Shown here: positions 35,072 to 47,594 of the stretch, in pieces
Numbering within the stretch: the stretch's first letter is position 1
Layout: each line of letters opens with the position of its first letter
Source: Macrobrachium rosenbergii
Taxonomy: Eukaryota > Arthropoda > Malacostraca > Decapoda > Palaemonidae
Length of the DNA: 64,000 nucleotides
Assembly (NCBI RefSeq): GCF_040412425.1
Contig: NC_089783.1
Span: forward strand, 44,872,625-44,936,624
Direction: 5' to 3'
Translations under genes and position numbers: made by a program
Notes under the pieces: generated by a model
Told to the model about the DNA's origin: nothing
Databases searched by the model: none
The model's input: the letters and a program-made list of their open reading frames with translations, nothing else

Positions 35072-35478
35072 AAAACAAGTAAAATATGTGCAGAAGTTAC
35101 TTTGGCACAATTAAGTTTTCTGTACAGTGTATGATGCTGTATGAAGCTCTTGATGTGCTGTGGTACAAAACTCTCAGCTATGACTGGGCAGCACTCAGCT
35201 GCTCCCCAGATGCGGTCAAGTGAAGGTGTGTTGGCAATGCCTCCGGAACTGGACTCGGCGGTGCCAGATGCACGATCATGGCTAATTTTAACCTTAAATA
35301 AAATAAAAACTATTGAGGCTAGAGGGCTGCAATTTGGTTTGTTTGATGATTGGAGGGTGGATAATCAATATACCAATTTGCTGCCCTCTAGCCTTAGTAG
35401 TTTTTAAGATCTGAGGGTGGACAGAAAAAATGTGGATGGACAGACAACGCCATCTCAATAGTTTTCTTTTACAGAAAA
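35072..35478. repeat. Dispersed repeat R2 with internal hairpin, copy 1
   Basis: A second copy is at 47595-47953. The core 35304-35337 and 35373-35407 are inverted copies (GAGGCTAGAGGGCTGCAA and its complement) around a ~35-bp loop. The end carries AGTTTTCTTTTACAGAAAA. It is probably a non-autonomous DNA element; termini are not fully resolved. Confidence 0.7.
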
Positions 35479-36381
35479 TTAAAAACCAAGGCTATTTCCA
35501 TACCTGGCTGCTGGAAATATACTTCACTGTCATACTGCACCAAAGATATGCCCTTGTACACAGCTTTTATAACTACCACTACTGAAAATTTTTTACAGCC
35601 TACATCAAGCTATAATTATAATCTGGGATTGAAAACATGATTCCCCTTTAAGAATGTGAGATTTGAATGTTTCTGACACTCAATTTTGGTAGCAAATTAG
35701 TTGACTTACAGATGCTCGCCCCTTCCCCCAAAAATACCCTACAATTATGGTGGACCATAAGTAGAAACCTGAGATTTTGGGTGTAGGAGAAAACAATGCA
35801 TGTGAAATAGAAGGATGTCTTATAACCTAATGTAGCCTATGGCACTTTAAATTAAAATAAATATGTTTGCACCTAACAACATACCAAACCTAAATTAGGA
35901 TGTATTGTCCTTCTGTGGCCCTGATATAGGGTGGGGGCACTTTGCCCCATGGACCTCCACCTAGCCTGGCCTAAGGCACTGTAAATTAAATGAATTAGGT
36001 TGGGTCCTACCATGACAACACCTAACCTTAGCTAAACTAGGATGTCAGGGCCTTAATTGGCTGTCTGGACTCCCTGACCAAACCAGGGACACTAAGTCTC
36101 ACTTACCCAGTGTGTGGTGTCACTTTGAAAATGTTCAATATATCTTAACTTGATCAGAAACAGAATTTGTAGAAGTATCATGGGGATGTTAGATTGCATC
36201 AATGTATTTCACCAAAGGAACCAAGACAGAACTGAAGCTGGATTTTCAAACAATGCTTAAACTCCAAAGACCCATTAAATTGGTGAAACTCATGGTTCAT
36301 CCTACACCCACATTTCCTAACAAAATTAACATGACACTGAAAATGGGCTATGCTACCCATCCTTATCCACAATGCACCAGG

Positions 36382-36413
<32 letters not shown>

Positions 36414-36665
36414 CTTGGGCCCCCCTCAAATGAAAGTCAAAACACAAACAAATAACTTTGAAACAGTCCAAGATGATAACATTTCTTGTTATTAAATATC
36501 TTCATAATAGTATATTTGCCATAGACTTTTGACAGCCTTGACAATATAAAAAAAAAAATTCCAATACTGAGAACCGGTATTAAAGTAAAAACTGCTTCTC
36601 AAACTGGGGGAGAGGCATGTCACAGCTGGCCCCTACTAGCCTACCTAGACTATGTCAGTCCAGCT
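35479..36665. other. No gene; diverged tandem duplication and poly(A)
   Basis: 35822-36060 holds two ~130-bp related units (shared GGCACTNTAAATTAAA and TAGGATGT). A 26-bp poly(A) run lies at 36382-36407. No coding sequence supported. Confidence 0.45.
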
Positions 36666-36795
36666 ACCTAAGATGAGACCTATCGTTTATTATAAAACTA
36701 ACCCTAATAGGATGGTGTTCAGCTCAAGGTACCTAAGATGAGACCTATAGTTTATTATAAAACTAACCCTAATATGATGGTGTTCAGCTCAAGTT
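36666..36795 (+). repeat. Two-copy 65-bp tandem duplication
   Basis: Units start at 36666 and 36731 (ACCTAAGATGAGACCTAT). Only two or three differences are visible, so the duplication is recent compared with surrounding repeats. Confidence 0.9.
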
Positions 36796-36877
36796 ATCTT
36801 GACACACTATTATCCAAAACAGTACTGACCTTTGCCAAAGCCCAGTGCTCAATGGCAGCCCACTTTATACTGCCACA

Positions 36878-37526
36878 GAATAGAATAGAACAGAATATAG
36901 AATTTAGGCCAAAGGTCATGAGCTGGGACCTATGAGGTCATTCAGTGCTGAAAGGGAAATGACAGTAAGGTTTGAAAGGTGTGACAGGAGGAAAACCTCA
37001 CGGTTGCACTTTGAATTGCATTGAATTGAATCTAGAATTTAGGCCAAAGGCCAAGCACTGGGAGCTATGAGGCCATTCAGCGCTGAAACTGAAATTGACA
37101 GTAAAAAACGTGTGAAAGGTGTAATAGGGGGAAAACCTAGCAGTTGAACTGTGAATATTCAAATTGTTAGGAGATGGTGGAAAATAAGATGGAAAAAAAG
37201 AATATGAAAGGAGGTAGAGTAAAAGGAACGAAAGGGGTTGCAGCTAGGAGCCGAAGGCATGCTGCAAAGAACCTTAAGTAATGCCTATAGTGCACTGCAT
37301 GAGGTGCACTGTCGGCACTATCCCGCTATGGGGGGGTTGCACTTTGAAACAATTGTTAGAGAGGGTGGGAGGTCAGATGGAAGAAAGAGAATATGAACGG
37401 AGGTACAGTAAAAGGAATGAAAGAAGTTGCAGCTAGGGGCCGAAGGGACGCTGCAAAGACCTTAAGTCAAATGCCTACAGTGTAACACGTGAGGTGCACT
37501 GGCGGCACTATCCCCCTACAGGATAT
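36878..37526 (+). repeat. R1 repeat interrupted by a second R1
   Basis: The outer copy is split into 36878-37015 and 37349-37526. Between them lies a complete inner R1 (37016-37334). GGTTGCACTTTGAA occurs on both sides of the inner copy (37002-37015 and 37335-37348). Joining the outer halves gives a continuous R1. Confidence 0.85.
37016..37334 (+). mobile_element. Inner R1 retroposon, complete, 319 bp
   Basis: Flanked by a 14-bp target-site duplication, which indicates target-primed retroposition. One end has ATTGAATTGAAT simple repeats just before TTTAGGCCAAAGGCC, probably the 3' tail if the sense strand is minus. No ORF. No clear A or B box was found, so it could be a SINE or the 3' end of a LINE family. 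Confidence 0.75.
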
Positions 37527-37609
37527 ACTGCCATAGGATACATAAGCTATGTTCTTGTTATTATTAAAACAGTTTAACCAGACTACTAAGGTGACCATCA
37601 ACTCTTATA

Positions 37610-38371
37610 GGGCTAGCCGGTAAAAGTTCATTTCCCGTCCGAACTCCAACTCCACATGAGGGCTAGTACTAGTCCAAACAGCGATTCATCTACAATTTTG
37701 CCGTGTTTAGTCCTAGGCCCTGGGAGTCAAATGCATTTCGCCATGAGTGGTACTAGCCCCTGGGGAATCAAATGTCCCTTCAAATGCCACCAAGTGCATT
37801 TTGCAAAATTGAAACTTAGAAAAAATCTTCAATCATTTACATGTATATTTTTTATTGTGATAAATATTAGTTGGTAATTTTTCGGAAGACTCCGGCCAGC
37901 CATTTCGGAAGACTCCTTCTAGCCATTTTTGCATGAAAAACCATTTTGGGTTTTTCATACAAAAATGGCTAGGAAATGATAGGGCACTAAAAGAACCTAA
38001 AAATACCAACCTAATGTAACACAGGGTTTACTGGTTACAATTTTGCCTTATTAGCTATGGAGGGGGGTGGGGGGTGGCTGGTATTGTCTTACCTTATAAG
38101 TCGTAATATGATTAATTATTTTTTTCTATTATTAAACATTTGCGAAGGTCACGTATTGGGATGAAATTTTCTGTCTTGATGTTTTACCCAGAAAAATATA
38201 AATTATAAATTATAACGTCAGAGGTGGCTGGAGTCTTCGCAAAATAGCCTATTAGTTTGCGAGAATTATATATAAATAATTACCTAAATATTTTTTGAGG
38301 AAGATTCGAAAGATATAATAAAAAATCGCGTAGGGATGTTCGGACCGGAAACGAACATTACCCGGCTAGCC
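37610..38371. mobile_element. 762-bp element with ~35-bp terminal inverted repeats
   Basis: The left terminus GGGCTAGCCGGTAAAAGTTC and the reverse complement of the right terminus GGCTAGCCGGGTAATGTTCG match and continue through TTTCC(C/G)GTCCGAAC. Both flanks are TA (37608-37609 and 38372-38373), fitting a TA-target DNA transposon. No transposase remains. It contains a strong hairpin at 37920-37971. Confidence 0.7.
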
Positions 38372-38373
38372 TA

Positions 38374-40020
38374 CATAGGTAAGGCTAGCCATGTCACATG
38401 GCCGAACTGACTTGATTACAGTTAACCTAATTAAACAAGTTTAGTCGAAATAACATAACCTACATGTAGAATCCAAAGTTCCCGGTGTCCAGTATTACCT
38501 GGGGCCGAAATACCTTCAACATTTTCACCTAAATTAGGCTAACTGTGCTTTGGTGTTACTGACAACAGGCCTATCCCTAAAAATGCCTCTGTTCCTATTC
38601 ACAGACAAAGCCCCTCACGAATTAACGTAATGAAACTTTTACCTTACCGGAAAACTTTGCTTTCCACTTTTAAATACATGTATGGCTGGCACATCAACAG
38701 TAGTTTGTCTTGATTATGTTGGCAACAGTACGATGGAACATCTGTCAATTAAGTGGCCATTTTACAAGGACGGGTATTTCTTTTTTCTTTCCTTCTGCGC
38801 ATAAACATGGAGTGTTCAATGTTGCCATTTGGGAATTTTTATTTTCTATTTCACTAAAAGCATATGCTTATGCTTGTTTGAAAGAACCTACTAGCGTGCC
38901 GTGAATTAAAGATACATCTAGGTTACAATTCAATATATATTTTATATTTTTCCATAAGTCTGATGTAAATTTACAACAGACTGCAACGTATTCTTAAACG
39001 AGTGGCTTTAAAAGTCAAAATTAAATGTAATTAAAAGTATCAAGACATACACATTCATTTATTAAAAAAAAGCATAAGAAACTAAAAAAATAAACGAATG
39101 CTGTTTACTAAGCTTATATAAAGCGTATACATCGCGGAAAGGACCTTTAAGACTATTGTATCTGACCCAACCAAAACAATGACGTCATGAACTGTCCCAA
39201 CTTCCGCTGACCAAATGGCCCAAATGGTGATGGGAAAAGGATTTTTTTTTTTTTTATATATCGCAAATGGATTCAAACTTAGTGCCGAGTTAGTGATATA
39301 ATTTTAATGCTGAGTTACTGAACTTGCTGCTAAGATCTTGACTTTACCCAGTGTCTGGCACTGTCAGTCGTCTGTATGTCAAATGTTGGCCAATTTTGTC
39401 CTTTTCTGCTTTTTTTTTGGCAATTTCAAACCGAAAGTTCTCAAGTTCTGCAAATTTTGACCATTTCAGAAAATTTCAGCCTGAGCGGAGAACAAAAATA
39501 ACCATTTCCACCAAGTAACATAACTACAGTAAAATAAGTCTCATTGTTTAGAAACTTCTCAATTACCTTCTGTAACTGACAGAGTTGGGAATGGGAGATG
39601 TCCCTTGTCTAAATACTGCATAACTTTGACAATATACTGTAATTGTAAAACACTAGATTCATTGTAACTGTTAACCAGAAAAATTCCAGCTTCTGCTTCT
39701 ACTGGAAGGAGGTTTTCAAAAGCAGATGATAAATAAAAGGAGTTACAGAATATTACACGATACAGTATACAATTGCTTACTTATAAAATTTCTGTGGTCT
39801 ACATGGAACTGACATCATGGCCCAATGGCACAACACAGGTTAATACTTAAACCCAGATATTCTATATGCTTTAGTCTTCACAATGCACGTTAGCACTCAG
39901 TTGGAAATACTTTAGTTACGTAGAAGTTAAAAAAATAAGACAAAAGTGACGGTGAATGGAAGAGTCACTCAGAAATGTGCTAGTAAAGGAGGAGCAATAC
40001 AAGTGAAGGCTGGACACTTG
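38374..40020. other. No gene recognised
   Basis: AT-rich, with short frames. Nothing recognisable on either strand. Confidence 0.4.
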
Positions 40021-40021
40021 C

Positions 40022-40028
40022 TCACACA

Positions 40029-40099
<71 letters not shown>

Positions 40100-40168
40100 A
40101 AAGCACTATGTATGTAAATAAGTGTGTGTATATACACACACATATATATATACACACATATATATATC
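40022..40168. repeat. Compound (CA)n(GA)n ... (TA/CA)n microsatellite
   Basis: (CA)n at 40022-40046 runs directly into (GA)n at 40046-40096. A TA/CA mixed tract follows at 40130-40168. Confidence 0.95.
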
Positions 40169-40454
40169 ATTACGTAATCATCTTGTAATGTGTGTTGTCA
40201 TATTTTTAACTGTCTATTAATAAGGTTATTTACTTGCCGACCTCTAAATATATCTAAAAGTTTCCCTTTAACTGCCTTATAAAGAAAAAGGGTGAAAAAT
40301 CTTCGCGAAGAGATTATAATTTCCACGAAAAGAAAAGAATAAAACCAACAACATTTTTACTTCAGGAGGAGAACAAGAATGAAGCAAATTCGATATTAGT
40401 ATGACAGCACTTCTTCCAGTATGTTTTTCTTGTCTGCTCTATCGCTTGAGTCTT

Positions 40455-40497
40455 AACGATTCAAAAACAACATAAAGAAAGTTGTTTTTGAATCGTT
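40455..40497. repeat. Perfect 17-bp-arm hairpin
   Basis: AACGATTCAAAAACAAC (40455-40471) and GTTGTTTTTGAATCGTT (40481-40497) are exact inverted copies around a 9-nt loop. It is not followed by a T run and its role is unknown. Confidence 0.9.
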
Positions 40498-40690
40498 CTC
40501 TAAATTTCTTCTATCGCCTTTCCCTCTTCTTCCTCCAAAAATCTGGTCCTTTAGGACACACCATCGCTTCGGTCTCCTAAACTGTTCCTGAATTCTTCTC
40601 TAAACTTCCTCTATCTCTTCTTCCTCTTCTTCCTCCAGGTGTTGGGTCCTTTTGGACACACCATCGCTTCGGCCTCTCCTCAACTAAGAC
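40491..40690 (+). repeat. Two-copy ~100-bp tandem repeat
   Basis: Units starting at about 40491 and 40590 share TTCTCTAAA, CTCTTCTTCCTCC and GGACACACCATCGCTTCGG. Spacers differ by several substitutions. Confidence 0.75.
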
Positions 40691-41061
40691 CACCGCCACC
40701 TGTTCCTTTCCCTCCGGTAGCAGAAACCATTAGTCGTACCTGAGGCTGCTGGAGAGAGAACACTTCCTTCCAAACATATAATTTCTTTTGGGAGAAGGGA
40801 CGTGAAAAAAATAGGAAGGGGAAAAAAGAAAACAATAATCATTTATTTGCTCGAGTTGGAATCCCCCGAGACCTTCTTACGCTTGCCCTACAAAGGTGAA
40901 ATGATTTTCCTTTGTTTATTTTCCTATATATTTTACTTATTTTCCACCAATGGCTGGAGGCGTTTACCAGGAGGTTATTGACTTCAGGTCTTCTGGTCTG
41001 CAGGAATTTATGTACACACGAACATACAGCTCGCGCGTATAAGCACATGTTTGTGTGATTG

Positions 41062-41066
<5 letters not shown>
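40691..41066. other. No gene recognised
   Basis: No support for any gene or repeat. Confidence 0.4.

Positions 41067-41134
<68 letters not shown>
41067..41134. repeat. (GA)n microsatellite
   Basis: About 34 GA units. Confidence 0.97.
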
Positions 41135-41136
<2 letters not shown>

Positions 41137-41242
41137 CTCTTTTCATTACAATTGACATTGTAATGTACATGCAATATACATTAGTGCTTTTCAGCTTTCT
41201 TTATACAACTGAGAGCGCAATATTGTACATACAAACACATAT

Positions 41243-41250
<8 letters not shown>

Positions 41251-41294
<44 letters not shown>

Positions 41295-41421
41295 GTGTAA
41301 TTCTAATAACCCACAATGCCCACTTAACACACTTCGCTTTTTGTTAAAATATATCCAAAAAAGCGCGAAGAATATTAAGAGGGCATTGTGGCTATATATA
41401 TATATATATATAAAATACTAT

Positions 41422-41483
<62 letters not shown>
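41251..41483. repeat. Hairpin between two (TA)n tracts
   Basis: (TA)n at 41251-41287 and 41393-41483 bracket an inverted repeat with arms 41311-41342 and 41357-41391 (CCACAATGCCC ... CTTCGC and complement) around a short loop. The right TA tract is itself interrupted near 41412-41423. Confidence 0.85.
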
Positions 41484-41486
<3 letters not shown>

Positions 41487-41689
41487 TATAAAACAGGATG
41501 AGGATACGTCCATTAGAATTCACCAGCGAGAGGGTGGACCTGGGAAAAGATTTAAATTCAACCTAATTCAGTATTTCATAAATCCACAGCTTCGTAATAT
41601 TTCTGTATAACGTCTTCTGGAAATCTGTTACATAATGAATGAATTACAAGCTCGCGAATTCATAAAGTAAATAAAATACAAAACAGTTA

Positions 41690-41745
<56 letters not shown>

Positions 41746-41960
41746 TTATTCAGATGAATAAAAATAATACTCATACTATTCATGTAGAACAAGCCCACAG
41801 GGGCCATTGACTTGAAATTTAAACTTCAAAAAAATATGGTGCTCATTAGAAAGAACTAGCAGAAGGTAATGGGTAATACAGAAAGAAAAGATCAGTTATT
41901 AAAAAATAAAAAAAAAATACAAATGCTTAAAATTTCATAAATAAAAAGTTAAATACAAAG
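41690..41960 (-). mobile_element. LINE 3' end with (AAT)n tail
   Basis: On the minus strand the sequence AAGTCAATGGCCCCTGTGGG followed by CTTGTTC leads into an (AAT)n tail (plus-strand (TTA)n at 41690-41743). The same order occurs at 48640-48786 plus, so the AAT microsatellite is the 3' tail of a LINE family. No coding part is left here. Confidence 0.65.
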
Positions 41961-42019
41961 ACCGCAAACCAGCCTTAGGAGACGAGAGAGGAAGGCTGAA
42001 GCCCAAAGAGAAACTTAAC

Positions 42020-42312
42020 TTGGGGGTTAGTGCCATCAGTGCACTTCACGCGGTGCACTGTAGGCATTACTCAAGGTTCTTTGCAGCATCCCTTCGTCCC
42101 CTAGCTGCAACCCTTTTCGTTCCTTTTACTGTACCTCCATTCACATTCTCTTTCTTCCATCTTACTCTCCGCTGTCTCCTGACAATTGTTTCATCGTGCA
42201 ACTGGGAGGTTTTCCTCCTGTTACATCTATAAAACCTCATTTTCTCTCAGTTTTAGGCGTTGAATGACCTTATAGGTTCCAACGCTTAGCCTCCGGCCTA
42301 ACTCTTATATAG
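42020..42312 (-). repeat. R1 repeat copy
   Basis: A near full-length R1 in reverse orientation, with TAGGCATTAC, TTCTTTGCAGCATCCCTTCG, CTAGCTGCAACCC and GAATGACCTTATAGG in the expected order. Confidence 0.85.
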
Positions 42313-42514
42313 GTAAAGTTGAGTGGGGGAGGTCTGGGTCTCTGACTGGGGGGGACTAATTGTTTAATAAATAGTAAATAGGCCAAGAACAAACTTCATA
42401 CGAATTACTTATCCCTGAGTCACTATTTATTTAACTTAAACTGAATTAACGTTTTCTCTGGACATCCAGTCTTCCTCCTCTCGTCACCTTTCGTTGGTTA
42501 GCTGTTTGTTTTTG

Positions 42515-43186
<672 letters not shown>

Positions 43187-43191
<5 letters not shown>

Positions 43192-43480
43192 TCGGTTAGT
43201 GAGACTGGAAATTTCATCTGAAAGTATTTTTCAATTACCCACAAACCATTAATTAATTAATTAATCATTTTATGAATATGGAAAATATTTATTAAAACGA
43301 TTTATCAATAAATATTTGTGCGAGAAATTGAAAAATACTTTCGGATTAAATTTCCAATTCCACTAGACAACTGTTACCTCAGGATCATATATACTGAAAA
43401 TAATTCCCGGGACAAGCATCTCCTCGAAAGATGGACACCTCTCTCCGGATAAGTTATTTTCGGCGCCAGAACCAACTGAA
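43187..43480. repeat. Left palindrome, inner arm (a)
   Basis: Inverted counterpart of 42570-42836. It holds the 5' flank and the first ~50 bp of the ORF that starts at 43431. Within the arm, GAAAGTATTTTTCAATT and its complement recur, making nested inverted repeats. Confidence 0.85.
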
Positions 43481-44189
43481 ACTGCACGGAAGACTCGGCA
43501 GTAGGACACTCTACTTCCTGGTCGACACTGGGGCTAACATATCGGTGGTGTCTAAGGGCATCGTCCAAGCGTGTGGACTCTCCTCTTCAATCGACACCCG
43601 AGAAAGCCTCGTAATCCTGCCCGGTGACGGCCAAGAGGCGCCGAAAGTCCTCGGAGTCTTGAAAGCCTTCGTCTACTGCCAGGGAGTCGCGTTGAGGCCG
43701 TACTTCGTCGTGCTGGACCGGAACGTTCCTTGTATCATCGGAATGGACGTCATCAGACCGTACTGCTGTTGCCTCGTGCTCTCTCCCGAACGGCCTCTCA
43801 TGCAGCTGAAGACGACGAGCGTCGAGAAGTCGGCGATGAGTCCCAGCCTCCGCGTGGAATGCGAAGTCAACGGCCGGATGACGGAGGCCTTGGTGGACAC
43901 TGGGGCCAACTGCAGCTTCATCTCCCTGGACCTCGTTCAAGAACTGGGTCTTCCATTTGAGGAAAATCGTCTAGAAGAGTATCACACCATACAGGGCATA
44001 TCCCCCTTGTTTGGCGTCGTGAAGTGTGTTACTGTAGTTCTTCTGGGGCAGGCGTTAACTCTCGACATGAAAGTCGAGCAGAGTAAGGACAAGATCACCG
44101 TTGGACTCGACGCCCTGCTCGGACTGACGCTCTGTCTCGATGGAGATGAGGACAGACTGATAGATTCTTCCAGATTTGTTTCATTCTAA
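43431..44189 (+). CDS. Tandem retropepsin-like aspartic protease (252 aa)
   Basis: A single open frame with no frameshift or internal stop. Two retropepsin-like domains follow one another. Domain 1 (about residues 20-120) has FLVDTGANISVVS with DTGA at 32-35 and a CIIG flap-partner (hydrophobic-hydrophobic-Gly) motif at 101-104. Domain 2 (about 138-235) has ALVDTGANCSFIS with DTGA at 156-159 and ALLG at 228-231. The DTG-to-Gly spacing is nearly equal (70 and 73 residues). Known retropepsins are single-domain and work as homodimers; two domains in one chain could form an internal pseudo-dimer, but activity is not shown. No signal peptide or membrane segment is evident. The ATG has a good context (AAAGATGG) and follows an in-frame stop ten codons upstream. 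Third codon positions are mostly G/C, unlike the AT-rich flanks, which argues for coding selection. No RT or gag is adjacent, so it is either a domesticated gene or part of an unusual element. Confidence 0.8.
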   Translation: MDTSLRISYFRRQNQLKLHGRLGSRTLYFLVDTGANISVVSKGIVQACGLSSSIDTRESLVILPGDGQEAPKVLGVLKAFVYCQGVALRPYFVVLDRNVPCIIGMDVIRPYCCCLVLSPERPLMQLKTTSVEKSAMSPSLRVECEVNGRMTEALVDTGANCSFISLDLVQELGLPFEENRLEEYHTIQGISPLFGVVKCVTVVLLGQALTLDMKVEQSKDKITVGLDALLGLTLCLDGDEDRLIDSSRFVSF

Positions 44190-45048
44190 TTTGGAAAGCA
44201 TGACGGAATCACATTGATCTGCGTCCCTTTCTCGATCTCCTCTTCGCAAAGGAATTAAACTGAGTTTTGTTTATTAATGTTTCGTGGCGTTTCAGTGTGC
44301 TACTTCAAGTGTTAAAGTTTAAGGAATAGATCAAATTAAGTGTAATTTTTATAGATATAACCTATGTTTAAATAAAATAAAGACAATTTTTCCTCTTTTA
44401 TTACATTCCTATATTTGGGCGGAAACGGGTCTGACTACAGTTGTCGAGGCGTAGATCTTGGAAAATTTGGTGGTGGTATTTTCAAAGCAAAGAAATGAGT
44501 GAAAAGAAAAAGAAACAGCAATTATAAACTCTCTCTCTCATACACACAGACACACATACACACACACAAACACACACACGCACACAGCAAACAGGAAAAT
44601 ACAAGGAAAAATTATAGATGCCAAAAACTTAGAATATTCCCATCCAATTTTAAGGATGGTGTCTTAAATGAGTGCATATTGAGTATAGAATGAACATACA
44701 CTTAGGGCTTTAAAAATGTCCTAAGTTTACGTTCATTCTTAAGATATGCTGGAATGAATGTGTACTTAATATATTGGAGTATATACTTATTCGATGAGAA
44801 AAACAAACCTGAAATTCAGATGGTTCGATCATTTAACTTATAAACAGTATATATTTTACGGTCTACCATTTTTGGAGAGTAAGTCTTTAACACCATAATT
44901 TTATTTATTCCGTTAGAACACAGAACACTAATTGCCTCTGTGTCATTTCTCTCAATTCAGCGTTCCGAAAACGACACTAGATGAGTTTTAGAAAAATAAG
45001 ATGAAATTAAGAATATGAAAAATATATGGTTCCTTATTATATTTGAGT
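44143..45048. repeat. Right palindrome, inner arm (b)
   Basis: Begins inside the last ~15 codons of the protease ORF and covers its stop codon, 3' flank and about 850 bp more up to the (TA)n centre. It pairs with 45361-46303 in inverted orientation. Divergence is roughly 10-15% by eye, with several indels. Confidence 0.9.
44371..44381 (+). promoter_or_regulatory. Double AATAAA polyadenylation signal
   Basis: Two overlapping AATAAA hexamers lie 182 nt after the protease stop codon, followed by a T-rich stretch (CAATTTTTCCTCTTTTATT). Both hexamers are retained in the inverted copy at about 46030-46040. Confidence 0.55.
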
Positions 45049-46303
<1,255 letters not shown>

Positions 46304-46304
46304 A

Positions 46305-46590
46305 CATATTCTTCTTCTTCGTTTAACGTAATTTTTCCCATTTTTTGTATGGGGTAAGCACGATGCCTTCTTTAGAAGGACTTTGATTTGGCTTTGGGGT
46401 AGACCGTAATCTCGATCGGCTGCCCTGCCTGACATCGCTTACACCCCGGTAGCGCATGTGCATGTATCGTACCAAATCACCAGCTCCCTTTCTCCCAGCA
46501 GTGAGGAGAGTTGAGCGGTTAGGTCGACAGTTCGAGACGTGTGAGGTGTCTGTTATGTTTTTTTTTTAGATGTTGGAGTGGCATACATAT
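46305..46590 (-). mobile_element. R3 SINE-like body without head
   Basis: Same orientation as 5465-5750 and clearly homologous over about 280 bp. The tRNA-like head present at 5875-5945 is missing, so the copy is 5'-truncated. It abuts the outer palindrome arm directly. Confidence 0.75.
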
Positions 46591-46607
46591 ACATGTAGAT
46601 ATATATA

Positions 46608-46680
46608 AATGGCCCAGTGGGCAGCGCCCTTGCCTTTCAATTGAAAGACCTGGGTTCGATGCTGATGTGAGTCAGAAATT
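46608..46680 (+). mobile_element. tRNA-derived SINE head, family 2
   Basis: ATGGCCCAGTGGGCAGCG resembles an A box, and CTGGGTTCGATGCTG, about 40 nt later, resembles a B box. The acceptor stem cannot form, so it is a SINE head rather than a tRNA gene. A (TA)n tract follows. Confidence 0.5.
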
Positions 46681-46708
46681 TATATATATATGTAATTGTA
46701 TGTATAAA

Positions 46709-47154
<446 letters not shown>

Positions 47155-47462
47155 TCCTCTTTCTCTCTCTTTGTCTGTCTTTCTGCTCTCTTTGTCTGTC
47201 TCTCTGTGTCTGCCTCTCTTTCTCTGTCTGACTCTCTCTGCGTCTCTCACTCTTTCTCTCTCTCTCTCTCTCTGTCTGTCTCTCTTTGTGTCTCTGTTTG
47301 TCTCTCTCTCTTTCTCTCTCTCTGTCTCTGCCTCTATCTGATTCTCTCTGTGAGTCTGTTTCTCTCTCTATTTCTGTGTGTGTGTCTCTCTCTTTTTGTC
47401 TTTCTGTCTGTCTCTCTCTCTGTCTCTGTCTGTCTGTCTCTTTCCCTCTGCATCTGTTGCTC
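47155..47462. repeat. Polypyrimidine CT/GT-interrupted tract
   Basis: Degenerate TCTCTNTGTC-type repeats over 300 bp. The 149-codon open frame and its minus-strand Arg/Glu-rich counterpart are artefacts. Confidence 0.9.
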
Positions 47463-47594
47463 TCGCCATTTCTGTTCCAATATATCATTGTTAACAATAC
47501 TTTATGAGAAGGTACTTTCCTGTTGTCAGCAACTGACGATTGCGCTCTTTTACGGCTTCTGGGGAAGAGTAATTCGCTATTATTTTTAGTTTTT

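Noticed and set aside
43587..43940. Minus-strand open frame opposite the protease ORF
   Set aside because: Only antisense openness due to high GC3. The plus strand holds two DTGA protease motifs.
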